15,527 nucleotides of DNA from an uncultured Clostridia bacterium (GCA_946405675.1 CAMJIC010000035.1:1-15527); one strand, 5' to 3'. Counted from the first letter of the stretch, positions 6,887 through 14,848 are shown. Numbers and translations: made by a program. Notes: generated by a model from the letters alone, not told the origin.

Positions 6887-9800
6887 TTATATCCGCCGGA
6901 TCAGTTCCTCCAGCCGCCCAGCCATGAAGTCGACCTCCTGGTTTGTGAAATCCAGGGAGGTGTCCAGCCTGAAAAAGAGTGTATCCCTGCTGTCGTAATA
7001 GACCTTCAGCATCAGGGTATCGATCGTATCCAGAGTATTCAGAGAAACCCTGCGGCAGCCAGGAATCAGTTCCCGGTCTACTGGCTTGTCATAATATATG
7101 ACGGTGATTCTGGGGAGGCTGATGCTATTCATTCTGCATATATCCTCATACGACAGGATGCTGGCCCTGCCGGCATTCGACATTACATGCCGAAGCTGCT
7201 TCAGAAAATGAGGCGAAGTCAGTTCGTCCTGCGTTACTTTCAGATAGACAGGGACGGTTCTGCACAGCATGGTCACAGTGTGTTTCAGACGGTCATAATC
7301 CCGGTTGTTAACCACGGTGGCAAACAGTGCCTTCGATCTGCCGTTCAGTTCGCCAAGGAGACAGGCAAATATGGCGGTGAAAAACATGTTTTCCGTGATA
7401 TTGAGATCCGCGCAGCGGGAGCGGATCTGCTGCATGGGGACGCTGCTTTCCCGGACGCTGATGATGCGCGAGCCGATCATGCAGGCAAAGCCCTTCTGCT
7501 CGTCGAAGGTGCGCCCGCTTTTGAACAGGGTATAGGGATCGGTTCTGTCGTAGATCCAGCTGTTGATGTCCTTGTCACAGTCTTTCAGAAGCTCTCTGAA
7601 ATAGGCTGCGATCTCTTCCTTCTCCCCGTCTTTGCGCCATCTCTCCTCAAGTGCTGTCTCGTAGCCGGACACATCCTCCGGTATGAGCGGCCGCCCTTCC
7701 ATGAGCCGTTTGACATCCTCCGCCAGCACCAGCAGGGACTCCTGATCGTAGATGATATGGTGAAAATCCCAGAACAGGTACGGGGCGTCTTCGTCCACCT
7801 CATACAGAACCGCCCTGTAGAGGTTTTCATTCCCCAGCAGGTCATAGGGACGGATCAGGGAATCCTGATCCAGCTTGTGCGTGCGCACCAGGGAAACCTC
7901 GGCAGGGATGGAATCGTCTCTTCTGGCGACGAACCAGTCTTCGGCATTCGCCCGGGGATCAGGGTTTTCTATGTACCGGACTTTCAGGTAGGGATGATTG
8001 TCAATCACCTTTGTCAGCATCTTCTGCAGTTTTTCAAGATCTGTATCCTCCGGCAGCCGGAACAGGAGAGGCACGTTCGCATAGGACAGTTCCGGACGTG
8101 CTCCTACATCAGGAACAAAGAAGAACTTTTTCTGCTCTTCTGTGAGAGGGTAGATGCTGAGCCGGTCATAGTCGTAGACGCGCCGTTTCGTGTGCGCTTC
8201 CTTCAGGATGCCTGAGACAGTCCGACCATTATAGATGTCGCTGATCTCAAAGTCTTCGCCCAGCTTCAGCTTCAGCTGCACCACGTCCAGGGAGCTTCCT
8301 TCCAGATCGAAGAAATCATCATGAATCCCTACCTTTTCCAGATGAAGTACATCCGCCATCTTGCTGCATACAAACCGCTCGATCTCATCCCGGGGCGGCG
8401 TATAGACCCCTGCCTGAAACTGGAAGGCAGGCAGCTTTCGGACATCGACTTTCCCGGCCGGCGTCAGGGGCATGGCCTTCAGCTTCATGAAGCCGTCGGG
8501 GAGCATATACGGCGGAAGCTCCGCCTCCAGCGCGCTGCGAAGCTCCTCATTCGCCGCTGCGTCCGTTGCGTCTTCTTCCCTGGCTGCTGTGTAGTAGAGG
8601 ATCAGACGGTCATGGTCTGCCAGGATCACGGCTTCCCGGATCCAGGGTAGCCTGCGTGCCGCGCTTTCGATCTCTCCGGGTTCGATCCGGTAGCCGCGGC
8701 GCTTGAGCTGCCGGTCCGAGCGTCCGAGAAACATCAGATTGCCGTCCGGCAGCACCTTTGCCAGATCTCCTGTATGGTAGACCCTGACCGAAGGGGACTG
8801 GCTGAGCGGGGCAAAGACCTGCGCAGTCTTCCCGGGGAGGTTGTGATAGCCGGCCGCAAGCTGAGGCCCGCAGACGCACAGCTCTCCGATGGCTCCGTCC
8901 GGCAGAAGATTTCCAAAGGGGTCCAGGATGAGGACACCGGTATTGTACATGGGCTTCCCAATCGGTATATCGGTATAGGAATGCCCCTTTTGAACATCAT
9001 AATAGGTACAGACAACTGTACATTCCGTCGGCCCGTAGGCGTTATAGACATGCCCTTTGTTGCCTGGAATTGCGGTCATCTTTTCCCCGATCAATGTCAG
9101 ATATTCCATGTCCAGTGCATCCCTCTGGCCCAGAAGCTGCCCGATCTGCGTGGGGAAGCAGCCGCCCGTCACTGCATGCTCCCGCAGGTATGTCTCAAGG
9201 GCGGAGATGTCCTTGCGGACAGCCGAGGGAATGATGCAGCTCGTACCGCCGCTGACAAGAGGCGCCAGAAGCCCTTCGATGGATATGTCAAAGGAGAAGC
9301 TGGCGTAGCAGGAGATACGGCTGTCCGGATCCAGCTTCATCTCATTTCTGACATAAGCCAGGTAATTATACAGTGCATGGTGTGAGATCACGACACCCTT
9401 CGGGTCGCCGGTTGAACCGGAGGTATAAATCATATAGGCAGGCCCGGAGGATCTTGCCTGTACAGGAAATGTCCCCGGCCTTGCCCCGGCGGCATCGGAT
9501 ACAAAGGCTTCATCGACGGTGATTGCCGCTCCTGAATCTTTCAGGATATATTCGATCCGCTGCGGCGGATAATCTACATCGACGGGAATATACGCCCCGC
9601 CGCATTTCTGGATCCCGAGAATTGCTGCCGGAAACTCTCTGACGCGGGGCATCCGGACAGCGACAAAATCACCGGCACCTACGCCCTGCTCAAGGAGCCT
9701 GGAGGCGATCCGGTCAGAAAGCGTGTCCAGCTCTTCGTAGGTATAGGTACCGTTTTCCGCCATAACCGCGGTCTGGGAAGGCCGGTTTTTTGCATGCAGC

Positions 9801-12800
9801 TGAAAGTCACGGATCCAGGTGGCATCATCGTCAAACAATACCCTTTGTCCGCTCCTTTTCCTGAGAATGGCGGAAACGTCCGGCGGTGTAAGCGCCAGCT
9901 CCCTGAGCGTACCGGCTTTGTTCATCCGGTCGAGAACATTTACAAATGAACTGTAAAGCAGCGACATATCTTTCCCGTGAAACAGAGACTGATCATAATA
10001 CAGGGAGATCTCGTACTGAGAGCCCACGAGCCCAGCCACCAGATGGATGGGGAAGAGCGGAGTGTCCAGTTCCAGACGGATGCCTCTGCCGCGGCCGACG
10101 AATGATGTTCCCAGCTCTCCCTGGAAGGTCAGGAGGATGTCTGTCCGCGCCGGAAGCTTGCTGTACAGAACCTCATCGTGGGAACAGGTCTCCAGAATCT
10201 GAGCCTGTATGCTGCGGATATAATCTTCCGGCCGCATATTTCCCGGATCCTCAGGGTCTTCCCCCATGCTCCATACGACCGGGACAGACTTTGCGAAAAG
10301 ACCAGCCGTGCGCATAAGGGCCTCCGCCAGCTCGGCTCTTCCGCTGTAGGTTGTCGCAATAAACGGCTGCGCCCCGGTCAGAAGATGGAGCGTGAGAAGA
10401 AATGACGCATGAAAATAGCTGCTCGGGGTCAGGCTTCTTTCCATGCAGTATGCATGGATGGAAGCCTTTGGAATGTACTGTTGAATGACAGCTGTCTGGT
10501 GGAGCACATCTCCTTCCTGGGCCAGACGGTATGGATACCGGAAGGACTCCACACCGGCCATCAGCGCATGCTGGTATTCCTGGCTGTCCGTCTGAAGGAT
10601 TCCGGCATTCGTTTTCTGCGAGATATAATCCGGGAAGGAGAGCTTCTCGGAAGGGATGCTTTCGCCGGACAGAAGGGTGGTGATGTCATCCGCCAGAATC
10701 CGGAGGCTGTACCCGTCTGCAATGATATGATGGATGTCGAAGAAGAGGTACAGCTTTCCGGGCGTTTCAAAGATTCCAATCCGGTACAGCCGGTCCCGGA
10801 AGAGGTCAAAGGGTGTCACTTTGCTCTGGAAAAAGGCCTTTTCCTGTACATCGTTGTCAAAGTCTGTGTCCAGGACGGTATATTCGATGACCGGATCTTC
10901 AAATGTCAGATGCTGGTAGACCTCACAGCCATCGATATATGCATCCGCCGGAATATCTTTCCGGTAGAAGATCCGGGTAGAGAGAGCCGGGTGGATGGTG
11001 GCGATTGTTCGGATCGCTTTTCTGACGCTGTCGACATCGGCATCAGAATGTGACAATGGGACATAGGATGGAATATTGTACTGAATGGAATCTTTATGCG
11101 CTTCACATTCCGTGAAGATCCCGAGCTGGTTTGGGGTCAGGGGAAGCCATGCCCTGGCCTTTGACACTTCCTGGGGTTCCTGGAGATGGCAGTTTTTGCT
11201 TTCGGACGCTTTTCGGATCAGAGCGCTGATGTGCGCGATATCCGGCTGTTTCATGATGTCTGAAAGACTGAGGCGGACATGGGTTCTCTTTTCGATCTCT
11301 CCGATCAGTTCAATGAATGTAAGGCTGCTCATGCCCAGGGAGATCAGGCTGGTATCCTTGTCGATTGGTTCCGGAAACTGCGCTACAGTCTGTACGATTT
11401 CGGACAGCTCTGCTTTCGGCAGATTCTTTGCCGTGGAGATGAAAGGCTGGCTGTCGCCTGCCGGAGAGGGCAGGGATTCGTAATCTGCTTTTCCGTTTTG
11501 ATTGAAAGGAATTCTGCTGACGTGGAAAAAATGTGTCGGAAGCATATGTCCGGGCAGGTGGCCGGCCAGTTTTTCCCGCGCCAGGACAGGGGAGAGCTCG
11601 GTCTCTCCGGTGTAATAAGCACAGATGAATACCTTTGTAGCCTGTTCTGTACAGCGGACGACGACACCGCTGACATCAAAGCACTGGGAGATTGCGTCTT
11701 CAATCTCGGAAGGGCGGACCTGAAGGCCGTGTATTTTCACCATGTCATCCATTCGGCCTGTGATCCGGATTGTGCCGTCCGGAAGACGCCGGCACAGATC
11801 CCCGGAATGAATGAGGCCGTTCCTCAGAACACGACGGGTTTCATCCTCCATTCCGACATAGCCGCGGAAAAATGGATTCTCATAGCACAGCTCACCCGTT
11901 TCTCCATCCTTTACCGGGTGTCCATCTTCATCAAGAATCAGCACGCGGATGCTACTGTCTGACTGCGGCAGACCGGCTGACGCAGGATGCTGTGCGCCGC
12001 CCAGGCGCTGCATCGTCACGACAAAGCCGGACTCGGACTGCCCGTACATATTGTACAGATCCATGCCTTTCTCCCCGGCTTCCCCGGTCTGGATCAGGAG
12101 ATCATCGGGCACAGCTTCTCCCCCCAGAATGACAGCTCTCATCTGAGGATTGAAATCGTGATATACCCGGTATAGAGCCGGTGTCATAAAGCAGGCGGTG
12201 ATCTTGTTCTTTTCGAAAAAGGCCCTCATCGCGGCGGGGGTGGTCAGGGTGCCGCGGCTGGCGACACATAGCGTGGCTGAGCCGGAGAGGGTGATATTCA
12301 TAACGATGAGGCCTGCGGTAAAGGTGAGAGGAGAGAGCAGTGCAATCCTGTCGTCTCCCCGGATCAGACGATCTCCCTGATATCCGAAGGAAGTCATGCA
12401 CAGAGTCATTGCGCCGCGCTCAAGCATTACGCCCTTTGGCTTTCTGGTCGTTCCGGAAGTGTAGATGATGTATGCTGGTGTGTGTTCACTGACATCCTCC
12501 ATGCCATCGATTCCCTTTTCTGACTGCATATGGAAAAATGCCGATTCATCAATCAGATATCTGCAGCCCCCGTCCTCATACATATAGCGGATGGCGTCTC
12601 CATCATGCTCTGATCCGGCAATCAGAAAGGCGGCACCTGCGCGCATGACACCGATGCATGATATGATCGTATCGATCGTGCTGGAAAGATGGATCATGAC
12701 CACATCCCCCGGGCTGATCTGTCTGCGATGAAGAGAGACATATACTCTGGAGGAGCGCAGCCAGAACTCTCCGTATGTGATGCCCGCGTCATCCTCCAGA

Positions 12801-12862
12801 ATCGCGGTCCTGTTCGGGTACAGATTGCAGTTCTCTTCAATTGTTTCTAAAAAATGCTTCAT
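6887..12862 (-). CDS. Nonribosomal peptide synthetase, A-T-C-A-T-C
   Basis: This 1991-residue cytoplasmic multienzyme has six domains. A1 (about 1-470) has TSGTTRKPKG 135-144, NMYGQSE 271-277 and catalytic Lys458. T1 (about 490-565) has LGMSSL with Ser513 for phosphopantetheine. C1 (about 580-1000) has an intact HHIIADG, 711-717. A2 (about 1020-1490) has TSGSTGDPKG 1147-1156, NAYGPTE around Gly1277, and Lys1471. T2 (about 1500-1575) has FFDLEGSSL with Ser1524. C2 (about 1590-1991) has HHIIYDQ, 1701-1707. A1 has Thr where amino-acid A domains have the amino-binding Asp (SPLTFTAG), so it likely takes a non-amino acid. A2 keeps Asp (SFDISIEG), with a pocket I estimate as D-I-E-G-I-E-A-V-V, which suggests a basic amino acid. 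There is no epimerase, thioesterase or reductase. The natural stop follows a complete C domain, so it does not look truncated. GGAGGT lies 8 nt before the ATG. The product is unknown; an acyl-amino acid amide is inferred. Confidence 0.93.
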   Translation of the reverse strand: MKHFLETIEENCNLYPNRTAILEDDAGITYGEFWLRSSRVYVSLHRRQISPGDVVMIHLSSTIDTIISCIGVMRAGAAFLIAGSEHDGDAIRYMYEDGGCRYLIDESAFFHMQSEKGIDGMEDVSEHTPAYIIYTSGTTRKPKGVMLERGAMTLCMTSFGYQGDRLIRGDDRIALLSPLTFTAGLIVMNITLSGSATLCVASRGTLTTPAAMRAFFEKNKITACFMTPALYRVYHDFNPQMRAVILGGEAVPDDLLIQTGEAGEKGMDLYNMYGQSESGFVVTMQRLGGAQHPASAGLPQSDSSIRVLILDEDGHPVKDGETGELCYENPFFRGYVGMEDETRRVLRNGLIHSGDLCRRLPDGTIRITGRMDDMVKIHGLQVRPSEIEDAISQCFDVSGVVVRCTEQATKVFICAYYTGETELSPVLAREKLAGHLPGHMLPTHFFHVSRIPFNQNGKADYESLPSPAGDSQPFISTAKNLPKAELSEIVQTVAQFPEPIDKDTSLISLGMSSLTFIELIGEIEKRTHVRLSLSDIMKQPDIAHISALIRKASESKNCHLQEPQEVSKARAWLPLTPNQLGIFTECEAHKDSIQYNIPSYVPLSHSDADVDSVRKAIRTIATIHPALSTRIFYRKDIPADAYIDGCEVYQHLTFEDPVIEYTVLDTDFDNDVQEKAFFQSKVTPFDLFRDRLYRIGIFETPGKLYLFFDIHHIIADGYSLRILADDITTLLSGESIPSEKLSFPDYISQKTNAGILQTDSQEYQHALMAGVESFRYPYRLAQEGDVLHQTAVIQQYIPKASIHAYCMERSLTPSSYFHASFLLTLHLLTGAQPFIATTYSGRAELAEALMRTAGLFAKSVPVVWSMGEDPEDPGNMRPEDYIRSIQAQILETCSHDEVLYSKLPARTDILLTFQGELGTSFVGRGRGIRLELDTPLFPIHLVAGLVGSQYEISLYYDQSLFHGKDMSLLYSSFVNVLDRMNKAGTLRELALTPPDVSAILRKRSGQRVLFDDDATWIRDFQLHAKNRPSQTAVMAENGTYTYEELDTLSDRIASRLLEQGVGAGDFVAVRMPRVREFPAAILGIQKCGGAYIPVDVDYPPQRIEYILKDSGAAITVDEAFVSDAAGARPGTFPVQARSSGPAYMIYTSGSTGDPKGVVISHHALYNYLAYVRNEMKLDPDSRISCYASFSFDISIEGLLAPLVSGGTSCIIPSAVRKDISALETYLREHAVTGGCFPTQIGQLLGQRDALDMEYLTLIGEKMTAIPGNKGHVYNAYGPTECTVVCTYYDVQKGHSYTDIPIGKPMYNTGVLILDPFGNLLPDGAIGELCVCGPQLAAGYHNLPGKTAQVFAPLSQSPSVRVYHTGDLAKVLPDGNLMFLGRSDRQLKRRGYRIEPGEIESAARRLPWIREAVILADHDRLILYYTAAREEDATDAAANEELRSALEAELPPYMLPDGFMKLKAMPLTPAGKVDVRKLPAFQFQAGVYTPPRDEIERFVCSKMADVLHLEKVGIHDDFFDLEGSSLDVVQLKLKLGEDFEISDIYNGRTVSGILKEAHTKRRVYDYDRLSIYPLTEEQKKFFFVPDVGARPELSYANVPLLFRLPEDTDLEKLQKMLTKVIDNHPYLKVRYIENPDPRANAEDWFVARRDDSIPAEVSLVRTHKLDQDSLIRPYDLLGNENLYRAVLYEVDEDAPYLFWDFHHIIYDQESLLVLAEDVKRLMEGRPLIPEDVSGYETALEERWRKDGEKEEIAAYFRELLKDCDKDINSWIYDRTDPYTLFKSGRTFDEQKGFACMIGSRIISVRESSVPMQQIRSRCADLNITENMFFTAIFACLLGELNGRSKALFATVVNNRDYDRLKHTVTMLCRTVPVYLKVTQDELTSPHFLKQLRHVMSNAGRASILSYEDICRMNSISLPRITVIYYDKPVDRELIPGCRRVSLNTLDTIDTLMLKVYYDSRDTLFFRLDTSLDFTNQEVDFMAGRLEELIRRI

Positions 12863-12942
12863 CTATGCGTACCTCCGGATTGCTATATGGAGCAGTAACA
12901 ATTCATTTTTCAGATCCGATCGTGACAGGTCCTTACTTCCGC

Positions 12943-12971
12943 ATCATATCAAAAGCCGACTTATTTTACAA
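12943..12971 (-). promoter_or_regulatory. Candidate sigma-A promoter for the NRPS gene
   Basis: On the minus strand, TTGTAA (12966-12971) matches the -35 consensus at four of six bases. After exactly 17 nt comes TATGAT (12943-12948), five of six to the -10 consensus. Transcription would start roughly 70-75 nt before the NRPS ATG. Confidence 0.6.
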
Positions 12972-13000
12972 ACCATATGTTCTGTGGTCTGGCGGAAATG

Positions 13001-13015
13001 ATGGATGACATCCAT
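13001..13015. promoter_or_regulatory. 15-bp palindrome upstream of the NRPS promoter
   Basis: ATGGATG and CATCCAT flank a central A, giving perfect 7-bp arms. The site lies about 30 bp upstream of the proposed NRPS -35 box, inside the divergent control region, where an activator or a shared regulator could bind. No regulator gene of a matching family is visible nearby. Confidence 0.3.
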
Positions 13016-13205
13016 TGTGAAAAGCTGCTGAAAAGCCAGGCGCCGGAACGTTTCGTCTGACGCAAAAATCGATGCCAACATTTTCTGTCCCTCTTTCATT
13101 GTCCATCGTATAACAAGAAAGATGCTTAACAGCGAAACATGTGTCTTGCAGTTGGCGGCGGAGGCTGTTTCCTGCATCAGCTGCAGTGAATAAAAGGAGG
13201 ATATC

Positions 13206-13439
13206 ATGGTAACGAGAGATGAGTTGAAGAAGGCGGCCAGACTGACGGAGAACGAGCTTGGTCAGGTGAGCGGCGGTACAACAGGCGGAAGCCAGAAGTA
13301 TTATTGCGTGGAAGGCTATTCCAAAGTATACAACGGGAACGTGAAGATGCATGTTTCCACATATGATGATGCGGTAAAGCTTTGCGAAAAACTTGGCATG
13401 AGCACAAGCTGTATCAAGGAAGTGAAAGGGGCATATTAA
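13206..13439 (+). CDS. Double-glycine leader peptide, bacteriocin-like
   Basis: This 77-residue peptide has a typical double-glycine leader: a polar helix ending LTENELGQVSGG at residues 13-24, where C39-type transporters cut after the GG. The predicted 53-residue core is mildly basic, Tyr-rich, with three Cys (34, 60, 69) and a second GG at 27-28. An odd number of Cys argues against a simple fully disulfide-bonded bacteriocin. Such leaders occur on class II bacteriocins, signalling peptides and some modified peptides; I do not recognise this core. Translation is strongly supported by AAAGGAGG 5 nt upstream, and a clean terminator lies 90 bp downstream, so it appears to be a single-gene unit. 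It diverges from the NRPS. No C39 peptidase-transporter is in the window, so processing must be supplied from elsewhere if it occurs. Confidence 0.82.
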   Translation: MVTRDELKKAARLTENELGQVSGGTTGGSQKYYCVEGYSKVYNGNVKMHVSTYDDAVKLCEKLGMSTSCIKEVKGAY

Positions 13440-13449
13440 GGCTCATTTG

Positions 13450-13470
13450 CGGGGGGAATACAGTCCCCCG
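13450..13470 (+). other. Short GC-rich hairpin after the GG peptide
   Basis: CGGGGG (13450-13455) pairs with CCCCCG (13465-13470), with a G-U pair extending the stem over a small loop, starting 11 nt after the peptide stop. There is no T-run. It may protect the 3' end of the short transcript ahead of the true terminator. Confidence 0.45.
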
Positions 13471-13527
13471 TATCCTGCTGCCTTAAATCATCCCTTTCTG
13501 AGTTCAGAAGCTATCATCTGTCTATGG

Positions 13528-13559
13528 AAAACAGAGCATTCGCAGTGCTCTGTTTTTTT
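13528..13559 (+). terminator. Intrinsic terminator of the GG-peptide transcript
   Basis: A perfect 11-bp stem AAAACAGAGCA (13528-13538) pairs with 13546-13556 over a 7-nt loop and runs into seven T residues ending at 13559. This is a classic Rho-independent terminator, 90 bp after the peptide stop codon. Confidence 0.88.
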
Positions 13560-13606
13560 GATTGTTATCTCATTTGCTTCTTCTTTTCCCCAGGATCAGA
13601 GCTTGC

Positions 13607-13683
13607 TACGGCGAGGCTTTCCAACGCAGCAGATGAGCGTTTGGACAAGTCAGATGTACAAGTTATTCTGTAACAGATCCTTA
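13607..13683 (-). repeat. 77-bp repeat, inverted exact copy of 4164-4240
   Basis: All 77 bases are the exact reverse complement of 4164-4240, and identity stops sharply on both sides. Only the left-end half of the folded element seen at 4164-4384 is present here; the remainder is missing. This truncated copy sits between the GG-peptide terminator and the decayed EAL fragment. Confidence 0.95.
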
Positions 13684-13850
13684 GCTGCGGCGACGGACTC
13701 AAGGACTGTTCCACTTGAAAAGAGATGGCGTTGCATGTAAAATTTGATGTATATGAGTCTGGTTCAAGAACGGAACGCTCCGGGGAAGACAGTGTTTTTC
13801 CGGAAGCGCCTGATGTTTGTTGAAGAGGATGCAGTGACAGATGGAGATGA

Positions 13851-14021
13851 AAAAAGGGTGCCGATACGCAGACGCAGCTCCATTTTCTGTAAGAAACCGG
13901 ATGTGATTTGGTGCAGGGCTTCTGTTTCTACAAGCCGGAGCCGCTGGAAGTTTCGATCCAAAGATTCAGGAGCCGGAGAGTGGACTTCAGAACAGATCCT
14001 GAACAGTTACAGGAAGAGTAA
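13851..14021 (+). pseudogene. Decayed C-terminal fragment of an EAL-domain c-di-GMP phosphodiesterase
   Basis: In one frame the codons read KKGADTQTQLHFL, a TAA stop at 13890-13892, then ETGCDLVQGFCFYKPEPLE. This lines up with the EAL-domain ending (A/E)EGVET..Q...L...GCD..QG(Y/F).F.KP, where the Glu-Gly-Val-Glu-Thr motif has become Lys-Gly-Ala-Asp-Thr. Functional EAL enzymes cut cyclic di-GMP; this piece lacks the EAL motif and most metal ligands and has internal stops (also TGA at 13848-13850), so it is inactive. Reading past the KP motif enters a GTAACTGTTCAG repeat copy (reversed, 13999-14010), so its last dozen codons are repeat-derived. The same frame is open from ATG 13725 to a stop near 13821, but I cannot assign that part. 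The earlier part of the gene has been lost, possibly with arrival of the 77-bp repeat. Confidence 0.72.
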
Positions 14022-14026
14022 GAAAT

Positions 14027-14644
14027 ATGCTGCTGTTTTTTGAACTTGCAGGCACAATTGCATTTGCGATTTCGGGTGCTATCGTTGGAATCCAAAAGAA
14101 AATGGATGTGTTTGGAGTTGCGATTCTTGCGATGACGACTGGAGTGGGGGGCGGAATTATCAGGGATGTCATACTGAACATAACACCTCCGGCGGCTTTT
14201 CGGAACCCTGTGTTTACGCTGACATCACTGGCGTCAGGGATCGTTGTGTTCTTCTTTGTAAAGAAGCGGTTTTCCATTCAACGGAAGTCCTTTTATGAAA
14301 TACTGCTCCATATTATGGATGCGTCAGGACTTGGACTGTTTACGGTGATTGGCGTGGAAACCGCTTATACGCATGTGGCTGATACAAATGTACATCTTGC
14401 CGTTTTCGTGGGAGTGATCACCGGTGTTGGCGGAGGTGTGTTAAGAGATGTTCTGGCAGGCAATACACCTTATATTTTCACAAAGCACTTTTATGCCTGC
14501 GCGTCTATCGCGGGAGCTGTCGTGTGTTCTTTATGCTGGCATCATTTTCAGCCAATACCATGTATGCTGGCAGGTGCTGTGACCGTGATTGTTTTACGGT
14601 TTTTGGCCGCACATTACCGTTGGAACCTTCCGAAGGCGGACTGA
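14027..14644 (+). CDS. UPF0126/TRIC-family membrane protein
   Basis: This 205-residue, almost wholly hydrophobic protein has the two tandem UPF0126 repeats. The first carries GVGGGIIRDV (39-48) and the second GVGGGVLRDVLAG (133-145), each placed after a pair of membrane helices. Six to seven transmembrane helices are expected, the usual size for the family. Relatives include E. coli YicG, linked to glycine uptake, and prokaryotic trimeric TRIC-like channels; the substrate here is not known. AGGAAGAG (14011-14018) lies 8 nt before the ATG, partly overlapping the end of a dispersed repeat and the decayed EAL fragment. It has no clear tie to the biosynthetic genes and is probably a housekeeping neighbour. 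Confidence 0.9.
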   Translation: MLLFFELAGTIAFAISGAIVGIQKKMDVFGVAILAMTTGVGGGIIRDVILNITPPAAFRNPVFTLTSLASGIVVFFFVKKRFSIQRKSFYEILLHIMDASGLGLFTVIGVETAYTHVADTNVHLAVFVGVITGVGGGVLRDVLAGNTPYIFTKHFYACASIAGAVVCSLCWHHFQPIPCMLAGAVTVIVLRFLAAHYRWNLPKAD

Positions 14645-14848
14645 GGAAAGAAACGGATCGTTTACTAACATGGAAGGATGCGGTATTGCCGTTCAGATGC
14701 GGATAATAGCGCTGATACGTTTATATCAAATGGACAGATTCTCAGATGCGCTTGTTTTTCTTTACTGTTGTGTCCATGATATAAGTATGTATGTAGAAAG
14801 TACTTGTTTATTACAAAGTTTCAAAAAAGGAGGAAGGAGGATCATACT

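Larger units (their letters stand above)
12863..13205. other. Divergent control region between NRPS and GG peptide
   Basis: These 343 bp separate the starts of the minus-strand NRPS and the plus-strand GG-leader peptide. They hold a well-spaced minus-strand promoter candidate, a 15-bp palindrome, the NRPS ribosome site (GGAGGT, reading the minus strand at 12871-12876), and the peptide's ribosome site (AAAGGAGG, 13193-13200, 5 nt before its ATG). A plus-strand promoter for the peptide was not found with confidence; TATAAC near 13109 is a weak -10 candidate. A minus-strand open stretch here (start near 13098) has no ribosome site. Confidence 0.6.

Noticed and set aside
7187..8215. Long plus-strand open frame of 342 codons inside the NRPS
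   Set aside because: It lies wholly opposite the NRPS, shows no recognisable domain or ribosome site, and its composition fits the antisense of a GC-rich coding region.
12944..13207. Minus-strand open frame in the NRPS / GG-peptide gap, including a piece starting MKEGQKMLASIF
   Set aside because: No ribosome site precedes its starts, it covers the proposed NRPS promoter, and I recognise no family.
13744..14043. 99-codon plus-strand frame upstream of the UPF0126 gene
   Set aside because: It has a TTG start without a ribosome site, a very Arg/Ser-rich translation, overlaps the start of the membrane-protein gene, and is out of frame with the recognisable EAL remnant.
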